A model generated the notes under the pieces. It searched no databases and was not told the DNA's origin. It worked only from the letters and a program-made list of their open reading frames with translations. 13,431 bases of DNA. It comes from Candidatus Kaiserbacteria bacterium (GTDB taxonomy: Bacteria; Patescibacteriota; Minisyncoccia; Phycocordibacterales; Phycocordibacteraceae). The translations under genes were made by a program, and so were the position numbers. Shown one piece after another: positions 12,729-13,431 of this stretch; the first letter of the stretch is position 1, and every line of letters begins with the position of its first letter. Location of the stretch: assembly GCA_023267775.1 (NCBI GenBank), contig JAHFMQ010000017.1:1-13431 (forward strand), in the 5' to 3' direction.

Positions 12729-13379
12729 TTACGCTGTTAGTACCAGTATACTCCCATCTCGTCCTGCGAGGTCCTTCTTTTTCAGAGTAAGTTTATCAAC
12801 TTTTTCTCCCGATGAACCTGCTTTCTTCAGGTACGCTTCAAGCGCACCTGACTGCCCCATGCCGCTCCAATGCATAGGGACGATTATTTTCGGTTCAAGC
12901 GATACGGCAAGTTCGTGTGCGAGGGCTGGGGTCAGCACACCATCGCCACCGACCGGCACAAAGAGCACGTCAATTTCATCAATACTCTCGCGTGCTTCTT
13001 TTGAAAGTTCTTTGTCCGAAAGAGCGCCGAGATGTACGAGCGTCATATCTTCGAGCTCGACCGAATATATAGTGTTGATTGCATCGGTCTGTCCCTTCCC
13101 TAGACCATATTCACTCTTTGAAAGAAATCCCTGAATGATGACACCTTGCCGCTCGTATTCGCCGGGACCAGAAGCAACAAATGGCGCTTTCTCACCATAC
13201 GTGACTTCTTCAACACCGTTCATGTCGGGATGATTTCGTGAAATAAGCGCGATGTCGGCGCCAAAACGGACCGGGGGGAGCGTGCCTCCTTTTGAGATAG
13301 GATCAAAAACGACCGTGAGGTCGCCGAGGGTTACTTTGAAGCATTGCCCACCGTGATGACTGATAACCATTGCCCCCAT
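12729..13379 (-). CDS. metallo-beta-lactamase-fold protein with degenerate metal motif
   Basis: A 216-residue protein resembling the Lactamase_B_3 (UPF0173/YtkL-like) branch of the metallo-beta-lactamase superfamily. Fold markers are S-H-H-G-G-Q-C-F-K near the N-terminus (7-15), V-V-F-D-P-I (23-28), the segment I-S-R-N-H-P-D-M-N (46-54), V-H-L-G (115-118) and I-I-V-P-M-H-W (165-171). The segment at 46-54 corresponds to the H-x-H-x-D-H zinc motif, but R48 replaces the first His and M53 the last; H50 and D52 remain, as do H116 and H170. The protein may bind a single metal or have lost hydrolase activity. It is first in the probable operon with the small membrane protein and gyrA. The start is the first ATG, preceded by a weak AGG; M4 is an alternative. 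Confidence 0.78.
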   Translation of the reverse strand: MGAMVISHHGGQCFKVTLGDLTVVFDPISKGGTLPPVRFGADIALISRNHPDMNGVEEVTYGEKAPFVASGPGEYERQGVIIQGFLSKSEYGLGKGQTDAINTIYSVELEDMTLVHLGALSDKELSKEARESIDEIDVLFVPVGGDGVLTPALAHELAVSLEPKIIVPMHWSGMGQSGALEAYLKKAGSSGEKVDKLTLKKKDLAGRDGSILVLTA

Positions 13380-13431
13380 CCTAGCATTTTTTAACCATAT
13401 TTGCTATAGTCTTTTAGTCAGGTTTGGAGAA

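Noticed and set aside
1..13431. CRISPR array, toxin-antitoxin pair or classical defence system.
   Set aside because: No regularly spaced direct repeats and no recognisable cas, nuclease-antitoxin or restriction genes were seen on either strand.

Overview
The window looks like a chromosomal segment of a Candidatus Patescibacteria (CPR) bacterium, probably of the Parcubacteria lineage. This is an inference from several traits together: a tandem array of small two-helix pilin-like proteins with the W-G-L-I-G / S-V-W-G-L-V signature, a REP-associated tyrosine transposase flanked by its palindromes, a free-standing LAGLIDADG protein beside a tRNA gene, many starts without a Shine-Dalgarno sequence, and dense short operons. 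TGA is used as a stop, so the code is the standard bacterial one. No rRNA or species marker is present except gyrA.

Left part (1-2000, both strands): a class IV PLP aminotransferase (+) behind a strong 13-bp hairpin; tRNA-Lys(CTT) (-); a LAGLIDADG homing-endonuclease-like gene (+) whose last codons and stop lie inside tRNA-Leu(TAG) (+).

Middle-left (1950-4303, +): a two-gene operon with a clear promoter and two strong Shine-Dalgarno sites. It encodes a membrane-anchored SPFH/band-7-like protein and a four-helix membrane protein of unknown function, and it ends at a terminator hairpin shared with the convergent operon.

Centre (4309-8578, -): a tightly packed operon in transcription order SAM methyltransferase, extracellular solute-binding protein, then six two-helix pilin-like proteins. 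The pilins alternate between forms with and without a signal peptide, and sequence motifs divide them into matching subfamilies, which suggests duplication of a two-gene unit. An internal promoter precedes the last pair. No ATPase, coupling protein or channel of a secretion system, and no ABC permease, is inside the window.

Right-centre (8685-9431, +): a REP-associated tyrosine (Y1/HUH) transposase bracketed by two inverted copies of a 17-nt palindrome, with a third exact copy inside its own reading frame.

Right part (9450-13379, -): a likely operon of a metallo-beta-lactamase-fold protein with a degenerate metal motif, a small single-helix membrane protein, DNA gyrase subunit A, and an AT-rich membrane protein. 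There is no gap above 300 bases without a gene.
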